53,832 nt of DNA. Origin: Micromonosporaceae bacterium. Its GTDB lineage: Bacteria; Actinomycetota; Actinomycetes; Mycobacteriales; Micromonosporaceae. Below, piece after piece: positions 41,534-48,882 of this stretch. Below the pieces are notes generated by a model. It was given only the letters and a program-made list of their open reading frames with translations, made no database searches and was not told the origin of the DNA. The stretch covers positions 1-53,832 of the forward strand of contig WHTQ01000024.1 in NCBI GenBank assembly GCA_009377645.1, in the 5' to 3' direction. Numbering within the stretch: the stretch's first letter is position 1; each line of letters starts with the position of its first letter. Position numbers and translations under genes: made by a program.

Positions 41534-43014
41534 TGACGATCGCCACTCCCCCGCTCGTGTCCACCAACCCGGCCAGCGGCGAGGAGGTGGGCCGGTTCCC
41601 GGTCGCGGACCGGGCCGCGGTCGACGCCGCGGTGGCCCGGGCCCGGGAGGCCGGCCACTGGTGGGCCGGCCTCGGGTTCGCCGAACGCCGCCGCCGGCTG
41701 CTGGGCTGGCGGGCGCTGGTCACCGGCCGGATGACCGACGTGGCCGAGCTGCTGCACGCCGAGACCGGCAAGCCGGTGGCCGAGGCGGTGGTGGAGACCG
41801 CCGCCGCGATCAGCGACATCGACTGGGCGGCCCGGCACGCCCGGCGGGTGCTGCGGCCGCGCCGGGTGCGGCGGGTGCTGGCGGTGGCCGAGGCCGCCGC
41901 CCACCTCGAGTACCGGCCGTACGGGGTGGTGGGCGTGATCGGGCCGTGGAACTACCCGGTGCTCACACCGATCGGCTCGATCGCGTACGCGCTGGCCGCC
42001 GGCAACGCGGTGGTGCACAAGCCCAGCGAGCTGACCCCGGCGGTCGGCCAGTGGCTGGCGGACACGTTCGCCGAGCTGGTTCCGGAGCACCCGGTGCTGC
42101 AGGTGGTGCACGGTGACGGCGAGACCGGGGCGGCGCTGTGCCTGGCCGGGGTGGACAAGCTCTCCTTCACCGGGTCGACCGCCACCGCCAAGCGGGTGAT
42201 GGCCGCCTGCGCGCAGACCCTGACCCCGGTGGTGCTGGAGGCGGGCGGCAAGGACGCGATGATCGTGGCCGCCGACGCCGACCTGGACGCGGCGGCGCAG
42301 GCGTGCGTGTGGGGCGCGCTCACCAACGCCGGCCAGACCTGCGTGGGCATCGAGCGGGCGTACGTGGCGGCCGGGGTCTACGACGCCTTCCTGGAACGGG
42401 TGGTGGAGCGGGCAGGCCGGCTGACGGTCGGCGCAGGCGACGGCGCCGACCTGGGTCCGATCACGCTGCCCGGGCAGATCGACGTGATCCGGCGCCATCT
42501 CGACGACGCGCTGGCCCGGGGCGCCCGGCCGGTGCTGGGCGGCCCGGACACGGTGCGGCCGCCGTTCGTGTACCCGACCATCCTGGTGGACGTGCCGCCG
42601 GACGCGCTGGCGATGCGGGAGGAGACGTTCGGGCCGACCCTGGCGGTGACCCCGGTCGATAGCATGGACGAGGCGCTCCGGCTGGCCAACGACTCGCCAT
42701 ACGGGCTGGGCGGCGCGGTGTACGCCGGGCGCGGGGCGGTGGCGCTGGCCCGCCGGCTGCGCGCCGGGATGGTCTCGGTCAACGACGTGCTCTCGTTCGC
42801 CGGCATGACCTCGCTGCCGTGGGGCGGAGTCGGGGACTCCGGGTTCGGCCGGCTGCGCGGGGCGGACGGGCTGCGCGAGTTCGGGCAGGCGAAGTCGATC
42901 GTGGTCCGGCAGTTTCCGTCGCTGCTGCCGAGCCGCACCTTCGACCGCACCGAGCGGGACGTGGCCCGGATCGTGAAGACCTACCGGCTGCTGTTCGGCC
43001 GCCCCCCGCGCTGA
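41533..43014 (+). CDS. Aldehyde dehydrogenase family protein
   Basis: A 493-residue NAD(P)-dependent dehydrogenase. Key points are GPWNYPVLTPIGSIAYALAA (cofactor fold), FTGSTATAKRVM near residue 214, the general base Glu in VLEAGGKD and the nucleophile Cys in GQTCVGIER near residue 264. The C terminus contains REETFGPTLAV and a GDSGFGR motif. It oxidises an aldehyde to the acid; succinate-semialdehyde-type and coniferyl-type relatives look similar, so the substrate is open. Confidence 0.9.
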   Translation: MTIATPPLVSTNPASGEEVGRFPVADRAAVDAAVARAREAGHWWAGLGFAERRRRLLGWRALVTGRMTDVAELLHAETGKPVAEAVVETAAAISDIDWAARHARRVLRPRRVRRVLAVAEAAAHLEYRPYGVVGVIGPWNYPVLTPIGSIAYALAAGNAVVHKPSELTPAVGQWLADTFAELVPEHPVLQVVHGDGETGAALCLAGVDKLSFTGSTATAKRVMAACAQTLTPVVLEAGGKDAMIVAADADLDAAAQACVWGALTNAGQTCVGIERAYVAAGVYDAFLERVVERAGRLTVGAGDGADLGPITLPGQIDVIRRHLDDALARGARPVLGGPDTVRPPFVYPTILVDVPPDALAMREETFGPTLAVTPVDSMDEALRLANDSPYGLGGAVYAGRGAVALARRLRAGMVSVNDVLSFAGMTSLPWGGVGDSGFGRLRGADGLREFGQAKSIVVRQFPSLLPSRTFDRTERDVARIVKTYRLLFGRPPR

Positions 43015-43295
43015 CCCGACCGGGCCCCCCGCCAGCACCGGTCGCGCCATGGTGCGTACCGGGCAGCGGAGCCGTCTGCCGCGGACGCAGATTGGTGATA
43101 ATGGTCTACCCGGCCGGCGCCTGCCGTCGCCAGGACGCGGGAACTGGTGTGGCAATGGCGGAAATGCCTGGCCCGGGAGGTTCACAGGGTGGCGATCGAG
43201 TCCGGAGGTCCTGGCCACTTGGATCGAGCCGACAGATGCCCTATTAGTTGACCGCGGCCGTCCGGGGGACCCTGCGAACGGCGGCCGCGGCCCAG
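43015..43295. other. Gene-free stretch between aldehyde dehydrogenase and nucS
   Basis: No credible protein frame was found in 281 bases. A GATAAT hexamer sits near 43095 without a clear -35. The right end carries a hairpin: CCGCGGCCG (43252-43260) pairs with 43282-43290. The whole may be a terminator region for the two convergent genes or may encode a short RNA; no known RNA family was recognised. Confidence 0.4.
43252..43290. terminator. GC-rich hairpin between convergent genes
   Basis: A perfect 9-bp stem, CCGCGGCCG and CGGCCGCGG, with a 21-base loop. It stands just beyond the nucS stop and downstream of the aldehyde dehydrogenase gene, so it could end either transcript. Confidence 0.45.
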
Positions 43296-43955
43296 TCAGA
43301 ACAGCCGCGCCTCGTCCGGCTCCAGCTTGCGCAGTTCGTCGTAGTCCAGCCACACGCACCGGATCCCCCGGTCCTGGGCCAGCACCCGGGCCTGCGGCTT
43401 GATCTCCTGGGCGGCCAGCACGCCGGCCACCGGGGCGAGCAACGGGTCCCGGTTCAGCAGCTCCAGGTACCGGGTCAGCTGCTCCACCCCGTCGATCTCG
43501 CCCCGGCGCTTCACCTCCACCGCCACGGCCCTCCCTGCGCCGTCCCGGCACAGCAGGTCGACCGGCCCGATCGCGGTCGGGAACTCCCGCCGCACCAGCG
43601 TGAAGCCCTCTCCCAGCGTGCCCGGCTGGGCGGCCAGCAGCTCCTGCAGGTGCGCCTCCACCCCGTCCTTGCGCAGCCCGGGGTCCACCCCCAGCTCGTA
43701 CGAGGTGTCGGAGAGGATCTCCTCCAGTGTGATCCGCAGCTGCTCGCCGGCCTTGTTCACCACCCGCCAGACCCCGGGCGCCTCCTCGATCCGGCACGGC
43801 GGGCTCATCCAGTTCAACGGCTTGTACGCGCGGTCGTCGGCGTGGATCGAGACCGACCCGTCCGCCTTCACCATCAGCAGTCGCACCGCGGGCGGCAGAT
43901 GCGCCGACAGCCGGCCTGCGTAGTCCACCGAGCATCGGGCAATCACCAGCCGCAC
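43296..43955 (-). CDS. nucS: Endonuclease NucS (non-canonical mismatch repair)
   Basis: A 219-residue protein matching actinobacterial NucS, which cuts DNA at mismatches and replaces the missing MutS/MutL system. The N-terminal domain begins [22 protein letters not shown]; the C-terminal RecB-like nuclease has GPVDLLCRD and [13 protein letters not shown], giving the Asp, Glu and Lys of the active site. The last residues EARLF look like a sliding-clamp binding motif. GTG 43955 is chosen over the longer frame because homology begins there; TACAGT (43964-43969) would give a two-base leader. Confidence 0.93.
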   Translation of the reverse strand: MRLVIARCSVDYAGRLSAHLPPAVRLLMVKADGSVSIHADDRAYKPLNWMSPPCRIEEAPGVWRVVNKAGEQLRITLEEILSDTSYELGVDPGLRKDGVEAHLQELLAAQPGTLGEGFTLVRREFPTAIGPVDLLCRDGAGRAVAVEVKRRGEIDGVEQLTRYLELLNRDPLLAPVAGVLAAQEIKPQARVLAQDRGIRCVWLDYDELRKLEPDEARLF

Positions 43956-43984
43956 AGTGCCCGACTGTACGCGACCGGCCCGGG

Positions 43985-44407
43985 CTACGCCTCGAGTGGC
44001 CGGACGGACCAGCCGCTCCAGCGACCGATGTCGACCGCGATCACTGGGCCGGCCGGTGGCTGCGCCTGGTACTGCGGGTACTTCTCGACCAGCGCCGCGA
44101 CCGCCGCGGCCGCCTCCGCCGGCTCGTCCGCCACCCGACCGGAACCGTCCAGCCGCACCCACCAGAGGGTGGACCAGTCCTCCGCGTACTCGTCCACCAG
44201 CACGCTCGCCCACCCGGTCTGCGCCAGGTTGGCGATCCGGCGCAACCGGCTCGTGCGCTTGGGCTTGTGGTCAACCGCGGTGTAGACGGTGTCGCCGCGC
44301 AGCGCGAAGCACACCGGGACCAGGTGCGGGCGGCCGTCCCCCGCGACCGTGGCCAGCCGCCCGACCCGGGCCGCCGCCACCAGCCGGCGCATGACCTGCG
44401 GTTCCAC
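43985..44407 (-). CDS. PPOX-class F420-dependent oxidoreductase-like protein (TIGR03668-type)
   Basis: About 140 residues with the split-barrel flavin/F420-binding fold: [24 protein letters not shown] near the N terminus, [20 protein letters not shown] and [11 protein letters not shown]. Proteins of this type in actinobacteria bind F420, FMN or haem-related compounds. The start is uncertain: GTG 44407 gives the expected length, ATG 44392 is five residues shorter, and the frame is open to 44515. It is divergent from the small ORF at 44495. Confidence 0.8.
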   Translation of the reverse strand: MEPQVMRRLVAAARVGRLATVAGDGRPHLVPVCFALRGDTVYTAVDHKPKRTSRLRRIANLAQTGWASVLVDEYAEDWSTLWWVRLDGSGRVADEPAEAAAAVAALVEKYPQYQAQPPAGPVIAVDIGRWSGWSVRPLEA

Positions 44408-44459
44408 CTCTCCAAGGGTAGGCGCGCCAGATAAATGTCGCTCGTGACGCCCTTTCGAC

Positions 44460-44495
44460 TTGACACTGCCGCAGGCTGATGTCATAGTAGCGTCA
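44460..44495 (+). promoter_or_regulatory. Consensus-like promoter for a leaderless small ORF
   Basis: TTGACA (44460-44465) is a perfect -35 and CATAGT (44483-44488) lies 17 bases downstream as a -10 with four of six matches. The predicted +1 is 44495, the A of the first ATG. This is the best sigma-70-type promoter seen in the window. Confidence 0.65.
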
Positions 44496-44629
44496 TGATG
44501 ATGCCGACAGAGCACCTAGCCTTGATCGTCAACGATGTCCAGCGGGAGCGGATCGCCGAGGCTGAGGCCTACCGGCTCGCTCGCGCCTGCCGCCGCCGGG
44601 CCCCCAGCCGGCGGTTCGGAACCCGGTAG
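44495..44629 (+). CDS. Leaderless 44-residue ORF of unknown function
   Basis: Starts with three ATG codons in a row and encodes MMMPTEHLALIVNDVQRE followed by a basic tail ending RRRAPSRRFGTR. The central part (RIAEAEAYRLARACRRR) could form an amphipathic helix. The consensus promoter places the transcript start exactly on the first ATG. A hairpin (44634-44651) follows five bases after the stop and lies before the dehydrogenase gene. Similar short Arg-rich frames are common in actinobacteria and are often unannotated. It may be a real small protein or a leader peptide. Confidence 0.55.
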   Translation: MMMPTEHLALIVNDVQRERIAEAEAYRLARACRRRAPSRRFGTR

Positions 44630-44633
44630 GCTC

Positions 44634-44651
44634 CGAGACCTGACGGTCTCG
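44634..44651 (+). promoter_or_regulatory. Hairpin between the small ORF and the dehydrogenase gene
   Basis: CGAGACC (44634-44640) pairs perfectly with GGTCTCG (44645-44651) over a TGAC loop. It ends just before the GAGGAG ribosome binding site of the next gene, so it could act as a weak attenuator or control translation. Confidence 0.45.
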
Positions 44652-44665
44652 ACAGAGGAGTGCAC

Positions 44666-45517
44666 ATGGCGGGCAGGCTCGCGGTCATCGGGGCCGGGCT
44701 GATGGGATCCGGGATCGCCCAGGTCGCGGCACAGGCCGGCTGGACCGTCAGCCTCCGCGACCTGGACCAGCCGGCGGTGCGGCGCGGGCTGACCGCGATC
44801 CGCACCTCGCTGGACCGGTTCGCCGCCAAGGGCACGCTGACCGCCGAACAGGTGGCCGTCACGCTCGACCGGATCACCCCGACCACCGAGTTGGAGGCGG
44901 CCGCCGACGCCGACATCGTCGTGGAGGCGGTGTTCGAGCGACTGGACGTGAAGCAGGAGGTGTTTCGGGCGCTGGACCGGCTCTGCCGCCCGGACACCGT
45001 GCTCGCCACCAACACAAGCGCGATCCCGATCACCCAGATCGCCGCCGCCACCCAGCGGCCCGAGTCGGTGGTCGGCACCCACTTCTTCTCGCCGGTGCCG
45101 ATGATGAAGCTGTGCGAGCTGGTCCGGGGCCTGCAGACCAGCGACGCCACGCTGGCCACCGCGCGCGGGTTCGCCGAGCAAGTCGGCAAGGTCTGCGTGG
45201 TGGTCAACCGGGACGTCGCCGGGTTCGTCACCACCCGGCTGATCACCGCGTTCGTGGTGGAGGCGGTCAAGCTGGTCGAGTCCGGGGTGATCTCGGCCGA
45301 GGACCTCGACACCGCCTGCCGGCTCGGCTTCGGGCACCCGATGGGGCCGCTGGCCACCGCCGACCTGACCGGCGTGGACGTGCTGCTGCACGCGGCCCGC
45401 AACATCCACACCGACACCGCGGACGGGAAGTTCGTCCCGCCGGAGCTGATGCAGCGGATGGTCGCCGCCGGCCAGCTCGGCCGCAAGACCGGCCGCGGCT
45501 TCTACTCGTACGAGTGA
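44666..45517 (+). CDS. 3-hydroxybutyryl-CoA dehydrogenase
   Basis: A 283-residue enzyme, the family length. GAGLMGSGIAQVAAQAG is the NAD site; TNTSAIPITQIA, GTHFFSPVPMMKL and NRDVAGFVTTRL surround the catalytic His-Glu pair. It interconverts 3-hydroxybutyryl-CoA and acetoacetyl-CoA in butyrate, fatty-acid or polyhydroxybutyrate metabolism. ATG 44666 is chosen because GAGGAG lies five bases upstream; GTG 44660 would weaken that spacing. The thiolase at the other end of the window could supply its substrate. Confidence 0.93.
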   Translation: MAGRLAVIGAGLMGSGIAQVAAQAGWTVSLRDLDQPAVRRGLTAIRTSLDRFAAKGTLTAEQVAVTLDRITPTTELEAAADADIVVEAVFERLDVKQEVFRALDRLCRPDTVLATNTSAIPITQIAAATQRPESVVGTHFFSPVPMMKLCELVRGLQTSDATLATARGFAEQVGKVCVVVNRDVAGFVTTRLITAFVVEAVKLVESGVISAEDLDTACRLGFGHPMGPLATADLTGVDVLLHAARNIHTDTADGKFVPPELMQRMVAAGQLGRKTGRGFYSYE

Positions 45518-45532
45518 CCGGGCGACCCCAGC

Positions 45533-46831
45533 TCACAGGCCGAACGCAGGGACGTCCGGAGCCACCGTCCGCTCCACGCACGCGCCCAGCCGCCGCAGGT
45601 CGGGCACCACGTCCGGGTAGCCCCGGTCCACGTGGTGCACACCGGCGATCTCGGTGATCCCGTCCGTGCACAGGCCGGCCATCACCAGCCCGGCTCCGGC
45701 CCGGATGTCGCTGGCCCGGACCGGGGCACTCGACAGCCGCTCCCGGCCCCGGACTACGGCGTGGTGGCCGTCGGTCTGGATCTGCGCGCCGAGCCGCGCC
45801 ATCTCGTTGATGAACATGAACCGGCCGTCGAAGATGTTCTCGGTCACCAGCGACGAGCCCTCGGAGACCGAGGCCAGCCCGATCGCCATCGGCAGCAGGT
45901 CGGTGGCGAAGCCCGGGTACGGCAGGGTGACCACGTCCACCGCCCGCGGGCGCTGGTCCATCCGGACCCGCAGCGACTGCGGCCCGGTCTCCACCAGGCA
46001 GCCCGCCAGGATGAGCTTGTCCAGTGCGATCTCGATGAACCGGGGGTCGACGCCGGTGACGGTCACGTCGCCCCGGGTCATGGCCGCGCCGAACGCCCAG
46101 GTGCCGGCCACGATCCGGTCCCCGACGCACCGGTGGGTGACCGGGGCCAGCGAGGCAGCGTTTCCCAGCCCCGCCACCTCCAGCCGGGAGGTGCCGGCGC
46201 CGGAGATCCGGGCGCCCATCCCGGTCAGCATCGCGCACAGGTCGACGATCTCGGGCTCCCGGGCGGCGTTGTCGATCTCGGTCCCGCCGCGCGCCAGCAC
46301 CGCGGCCATCAGCAGGTTCTCGGTCGCGCCGACGCTCGGGAAGTCCAGCCAGATCGTGGCGCCGTGCAGCCCGCCGGGGGCCGACGCGATCACGTACCCA
46401 TGCTCGCCGGTGACCTCGGCACCCATCCGGGCCAGGCCGGCCACGTGCATGTCCAGCCCCCGGGAGCCGATCGCGTCCCCGCCCGGGTGCGCCACCCGCG
46501 CGTACCCGCACCTGGCCAGCAGCGGACCGAGCACGCAGATCGAGGCCCGCAGCTGCCGGACCAGGTCGTAGTCGGCCTCGGTGCCCGGCCGGTCCGGGAC
46601 GGTCACGCCGACCTCGTCGCCCCGGATGTCGACCTCGCAGCCCAGCCGCCGCAGCACCTCGGCCATCACCGCGATGTCGGTGATCAGCGGGACGTTGGTG
46701 ACCACGCTGCGCCCGGGCGCCAGCAGCGCCGCGGCCATCAGCTTGAGGGCGGAGTTCTTCGCCCCGACCACCGCCACCTCGCCGGCCAGCCGCGCCCCGC
46801 CGGACACCCGGATCACGTCCACGACGATCAT
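45533..46831 (-). CDS. murA: UDP-N-acetylglucosamine 1-carboxyvinyltransferase
   Basis: A 432-residue MurA, the first committed enzyme of peptidoglycan synthesis, which adds enolpyruvate from PEP to UDP-GlcNAc. It shows [18 protein letters not shown] (catalytic Lys), [14 protein letters not shown], and [10 protein letters not shown]. The loop residue that is Cys in most bacteria (Cys115 in E. coli) is Asp119 here ([10 protein letters not shown]), as in Mycobacterium and other naturally fosfomycin-resistant species. The enzyme is otherwise complete. It is divergent from the cobalamin adenosyltransferase gene. Confidence 0.95.
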   Translation of the reverse strand: MIVVDVIRVSGGARLAGEVAVVGAKNSALKLMAAALLAPGRSVVTNVPLITDIAVMAEVLRRLGCEVDIRGDEVGVTVPDRPGTEADYDLVRQLRASICVLGPLLARCGYARVAHPGGDAIGSRGLDMHVAGLARMGAEVTGEHGYVIASAPGGLHGATIWLDFPSVGATENLLMAAVLARGGTEIDNAAREPEIVDLCAMLTGMGARISGAGTSRLEVAGLGNAASLAPVTHRCVGDRIVAGTWAFGAAMTRGDVTVTGVDPRFIEIALDKLILAGCLVETGPQSLRVRMDQRPRAVDVVTLPYPGFATDLLPMAIGLASVSEGSSLVTENIFDGRFMFINEMARLGAQIQTDGHHAVVRGRERLSSAPVRASDIRAGAGLVMAGLCTDGITEIAGVHHVDRGYPDVVPDLRRLGACVERTVAPDVPAFGL

Positions 46832-46921
46832 CCTAGAGGTGGGAGAATCGGCTACAGCCGCCAGCGAGGCGGAGCGCCAGCGGAGCCGAGCGATCGCGCG
46901 GCCGGAAGCGGAGAGCACAGC

Positions 46922-47494
46922 ATGAGCGTTCATCTCACCCGCATCTACACCCGCACCGGCGACGCCGGCACGACCGCGCTCGGCAACAGCGAGCGGGTCC
47001 CGAAGACCGACCCGCGGATCGTCGCGTACGCCGACGTCGACGAGTGCAACGCCGCGATCGGGCTGGCGCTCGCGTCCGGCGGCCTGCCGGCCGAGATCCG
47101 CCAGGTGCTGACGGCGGTGCAGAACGACCTGTTCGACGTCGGCGCCGACCTGTGCAACCCGGTGGTGGAGCACCCGAAGCACCCGCCGCTGCGGGTCACC
47201 CCCGAGTACGTCACCCGGCTGGAGGGGTGGTGCGACGAGTTCAACGCCCGGCTGTCCACGCTGGACTCGTTCATTCTGCCCGGCGGTACCCCGGGCGCGG
47301 CGCTGCTGCACACGGCGCGCACGGTGGCGCGGCGGGCGGAGCGGTCGGCCTGGGCGCTGCGGGCGCACGACCCGGAGCGCACCGGCGGGCTGCCGGCGAC
47401 CTACCTGAACCGGCTCTCGGACCTGCTGTTCATCCTGGCCCGCACCGCCAACCCGGACGGCGACGTGAAGTGGGTCCCAGGCGGAGCGCGGTGA
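46922..47494 (+). CDS. Cob(I)yrinic acid a,c-diamide adenosyltransferase, PduO type
   Basis: A 190-residue PduO-type adenosyltransferase that forms adenosylcobalamin from cob(I)alamin and ATP. It has the N-terminal ATP motif [12 protein letters not shown], the helix [14 protein letters not shown] and the C-terminal [16 protein letters not shown]. The product is the cofactor of methylmalonyl-CoA mutase, in line with the epimerase at 353-811. The ATG has GGAG about eight bases upstream. No cobalamin riboswitch fits in the 90-base gap before it. It overlaps the next gene by four bases. Confidence 0.93.
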   Translation: MSVHLTRIYTRTGDAGTTALGNSERVPKTDPRIVAYADVDECNAAIGLALASGGLPAEIRQVLTAVQNDLFDVGADLCNPVVEHPKHPPLRVTPEYVTRLEGWCDEFNARLSTLDSFILPGGTPGAALLHTARTVARRAERSAWALRAHDPERTGGLPATYLNRLSDLLFILARTANPDGDVKWVPGGAR

Positions 47495-47892
47495 CCGGGG
47501 CCGGGGCACTGCACCACGTCGAGCTGTGGGTGCCGGACCTGCCGGCGGCCATCGTGAGCTGGGGCTGGCTGCTGGACGAGCTGGGCTGGCGGCCGTACCA
47601 GCACTGGCCGGCCGGGCGCTCGTGGCGGCTGGCCGGCATCTACCTGGTGCTGGAGCAGTCCCCGGCACTGTCCGGCGGCCGGCACGACCGGCTGGCACCC
47701 GGGCTGAACCACCTCGCGTTCCACGCCGGAGCGCCGGCCGAAGTGGACCGGCTGGCCGCGGCGGCGCCCGGACACGGCTGGCGGCTGATGTTCCCCGACC
47801 GCCACCCGTACGCCGGCGGCGCGGACAGCTACGCGGCGTACCTGGAGGACACGCAGGGGTACGAGGTGGAGCTGGTCGCTCGGGTGGGATAG
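47491..47892 (+). CDS. VOC (glyoxalase/bleomycin-resistance) family protein
   Basis: A 133-residue protein with one VOC unit pair: [16 protein letters not shown] at the N terminus and [12 protein letters not shown] near residue 70, then a terminal YEVELVAR. These supply possible His and Glu metal ligands. The GTG overlaps the adenosyltransferase stop (GTGA). Family members include glyoxalase, dioxygenase and resistance proteins; the role is not known. It is not obviously related to the epimerase at the start of the window. Confidence 0.8.
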   Translation: MTGAGALHHVELWVPDLPAAIVSWGWLLDELGWRPYQHWPAGRSWRLAGIYLVLEQSPALSGGRHDRLAPGLNHLAFHAGAPAEVDRLAAAAPGHGWRLMFPDRHPYAGGADSYAAYLEDTQGYEVELVARVG

Positions 47893-47921
47893 GTCACTCG
47901 GGGGTGGGATAGGTCACTCGG
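47882..47921. repeat. Tandem 20-bp duplication across the convergent stops
   Basis: GGGTGGGATAGGTCACTCGG occurs at 47882-47901 and again at 47902-47921. The unit contains TAG on the plus strand and TCA (TGA on the minus strand), so each copy could stop both genes. The plus gene ends in copy one and the minus gene ends in copy two. Confidence 0.9.
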
Positions 47922-48360
47922 CGCTGGGCGGGAACGAGTAGAGCGAGACGGTGCCGGGTGGGGAGGCTTCGATCCAGGACAGGAACCCGGTCAGCGTGCC
48001 GGGGGCCATCGCCAGCTCGACCGGGGCGTGGTGGCTTGTACATCGAAGGATCACCCAGTCTTCGGGCAGCGAGAACCGCTCCGAGCCGGTGGGCGGGCGC
48101 CGGCTCTCCACGGTCAGCGTGCGCCGCGAGAGCACCCGGCGGGGGCGGACGGCGAAGCTGAACATCCGATACCACCGGAGCTGGTCGCCGGCGAGCCGGG
48201 CGAACCCGGGCGCCCAGCCCCGGCCCTCGATCAGCGTGGAGAGGCGCAGGTATAGCTCGATCGTGCCCGGCCGGGCCAGCAGCCAGCGCCGCAGGAACAG
48301 GCTGCCGAGCGCGAGCACCAGCAGCAGCGCGCCGATGGCGATCCATTCCAAGATCTTCAT
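47914..48360 (-). CDS. DUF2550-family membrane-anchored protein
   Basis: A 148-residue protein with one N-terminal membrane segment (about 6-24), followed by LRRWLLARPGTIELYLR and a soluble domain with WYRMFSFAVRPRRVL. This is the actinobacterial DUF2550 family, found as the gene after atpC in many relatives. Function is unknown. It begins 15 bases after the atpC stop and is likely co-transcribed with the ATP synthase genes. Confidence 0.85.
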   Translation of the reverse strand: MKILEWIAIGALLLVLALGSLFLRRWLLARPGTIELYLRLSTLIEGRGWAPGFARLAGDQLRWYRMFSFAVRPRRVLSRRTLTVESRRPPTGSERFSLPEDWVILRCTSHHAPVELAMAPGTLTGFLSWIEASPPGTVSLYSFPPSAE

Positions 48361-48375
48361 CGGCGGGCCCCGCCG

Positions 48376-48660
48376 TCAGCGTGTCGCGGCCGGGGTGGTC
48401 GGGACCGCGGTCTCGGCCAGGACGGTCACCCCGTCGGCGGTCACCGAGAGGAAACCCCCCGAGACCTCCCAGGCGAGCTGCTCGCCACCCGCGCGTTTGA
48501 CCCGCACCTCGCCCGGTTCGGCGAGCTGGCCGAGCAGCGGCGCATGGCCGGGCAGGATGCCGAGCTCACCCTCGGTGGTCCGGGCGACCACCATCTCGGC
48601 GTCGCCGGTCCACACCCGCTGCTCCACGGCCACCACCTCGACCCTCAGCTGACCCGCCAC
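48376..48660 (-). CDS. atpC: ATP synthase F1 epsilon subunit
   Basis: A 94-residue epsilon subunit, short like those of other actinobacteria, which often lack most of the C-terminal helical hairpin. The N-terminal beta domain has VWTGDAEMVVARTTEGELGILPGHAPLLG, the diagnostic segment. GTG 48660 is chosen because GAAGGAG lies five bases upstream. It is separated from atpD by an LCP-family gene, unlike the usual atpD-atpC order. Confidence 0.93.
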   Translation of the reverse strand: MAGQLRVEVVAVEQRVWTGDAEMVVARTTEGELGILPGHAPLLGQLAEPGEVRVKRAGGEQLAWEVSGGFLSVTADGVTVLAETAVPTTPAATR

Positions 48661-48826
48661 GGGGCTCCTTCCGTCCGGCTGCTGCACTCGTACGGGGGTT
48701 GGGCCGAGTGTAGTAGGGCGACGCGACCCGACCAAGCCTGGCCTGCCAACATCACACGATCGGCTCCCGCCGCCCGGATCACCAGTCCCCGCTCCCGGTC
48801 CCCGGCTCCGGTCCCCCGGCTCCGTC

Positions 48827-48882
48827 GATCATGGACTTTCCGACCCGACACGCCGGCGACACGCCGACGGAAGTCCATGATC
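48827..48882. terminator. Long inverted repeat starting at the LCP stop codon
   Basis: GATCATGGACTT (48827-48838) pairs with 48871-48882, and after one bulged T the stem continues CCG/CGG. The 25-base loop contains a 9-base direct repeat GACACGCCG. The right arm overlaps the last two bases of the LCP gene TGA read on the minus strand. A terminator or a repeated palindromic element is possible. Confidence 0.5.

Noticed and set aside
40576-43935. A 1119-codon open frame on the minus strand opposite rfbD, DoxX, aldehyde dehydrogenase and nucS
   Set aside because: It is antisense to genes with clear motifs and consists of Gly/Arg/Pro-rich low-complexity sequence, the usual shadow of high-GC coding DNA.
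46832-46921. Cobalamin riboswitch upstream of the adenosyltransferase gene
   Set aside because: The gap is only 90 bases, too short for the element, and no B12-box-like sequence was seen.
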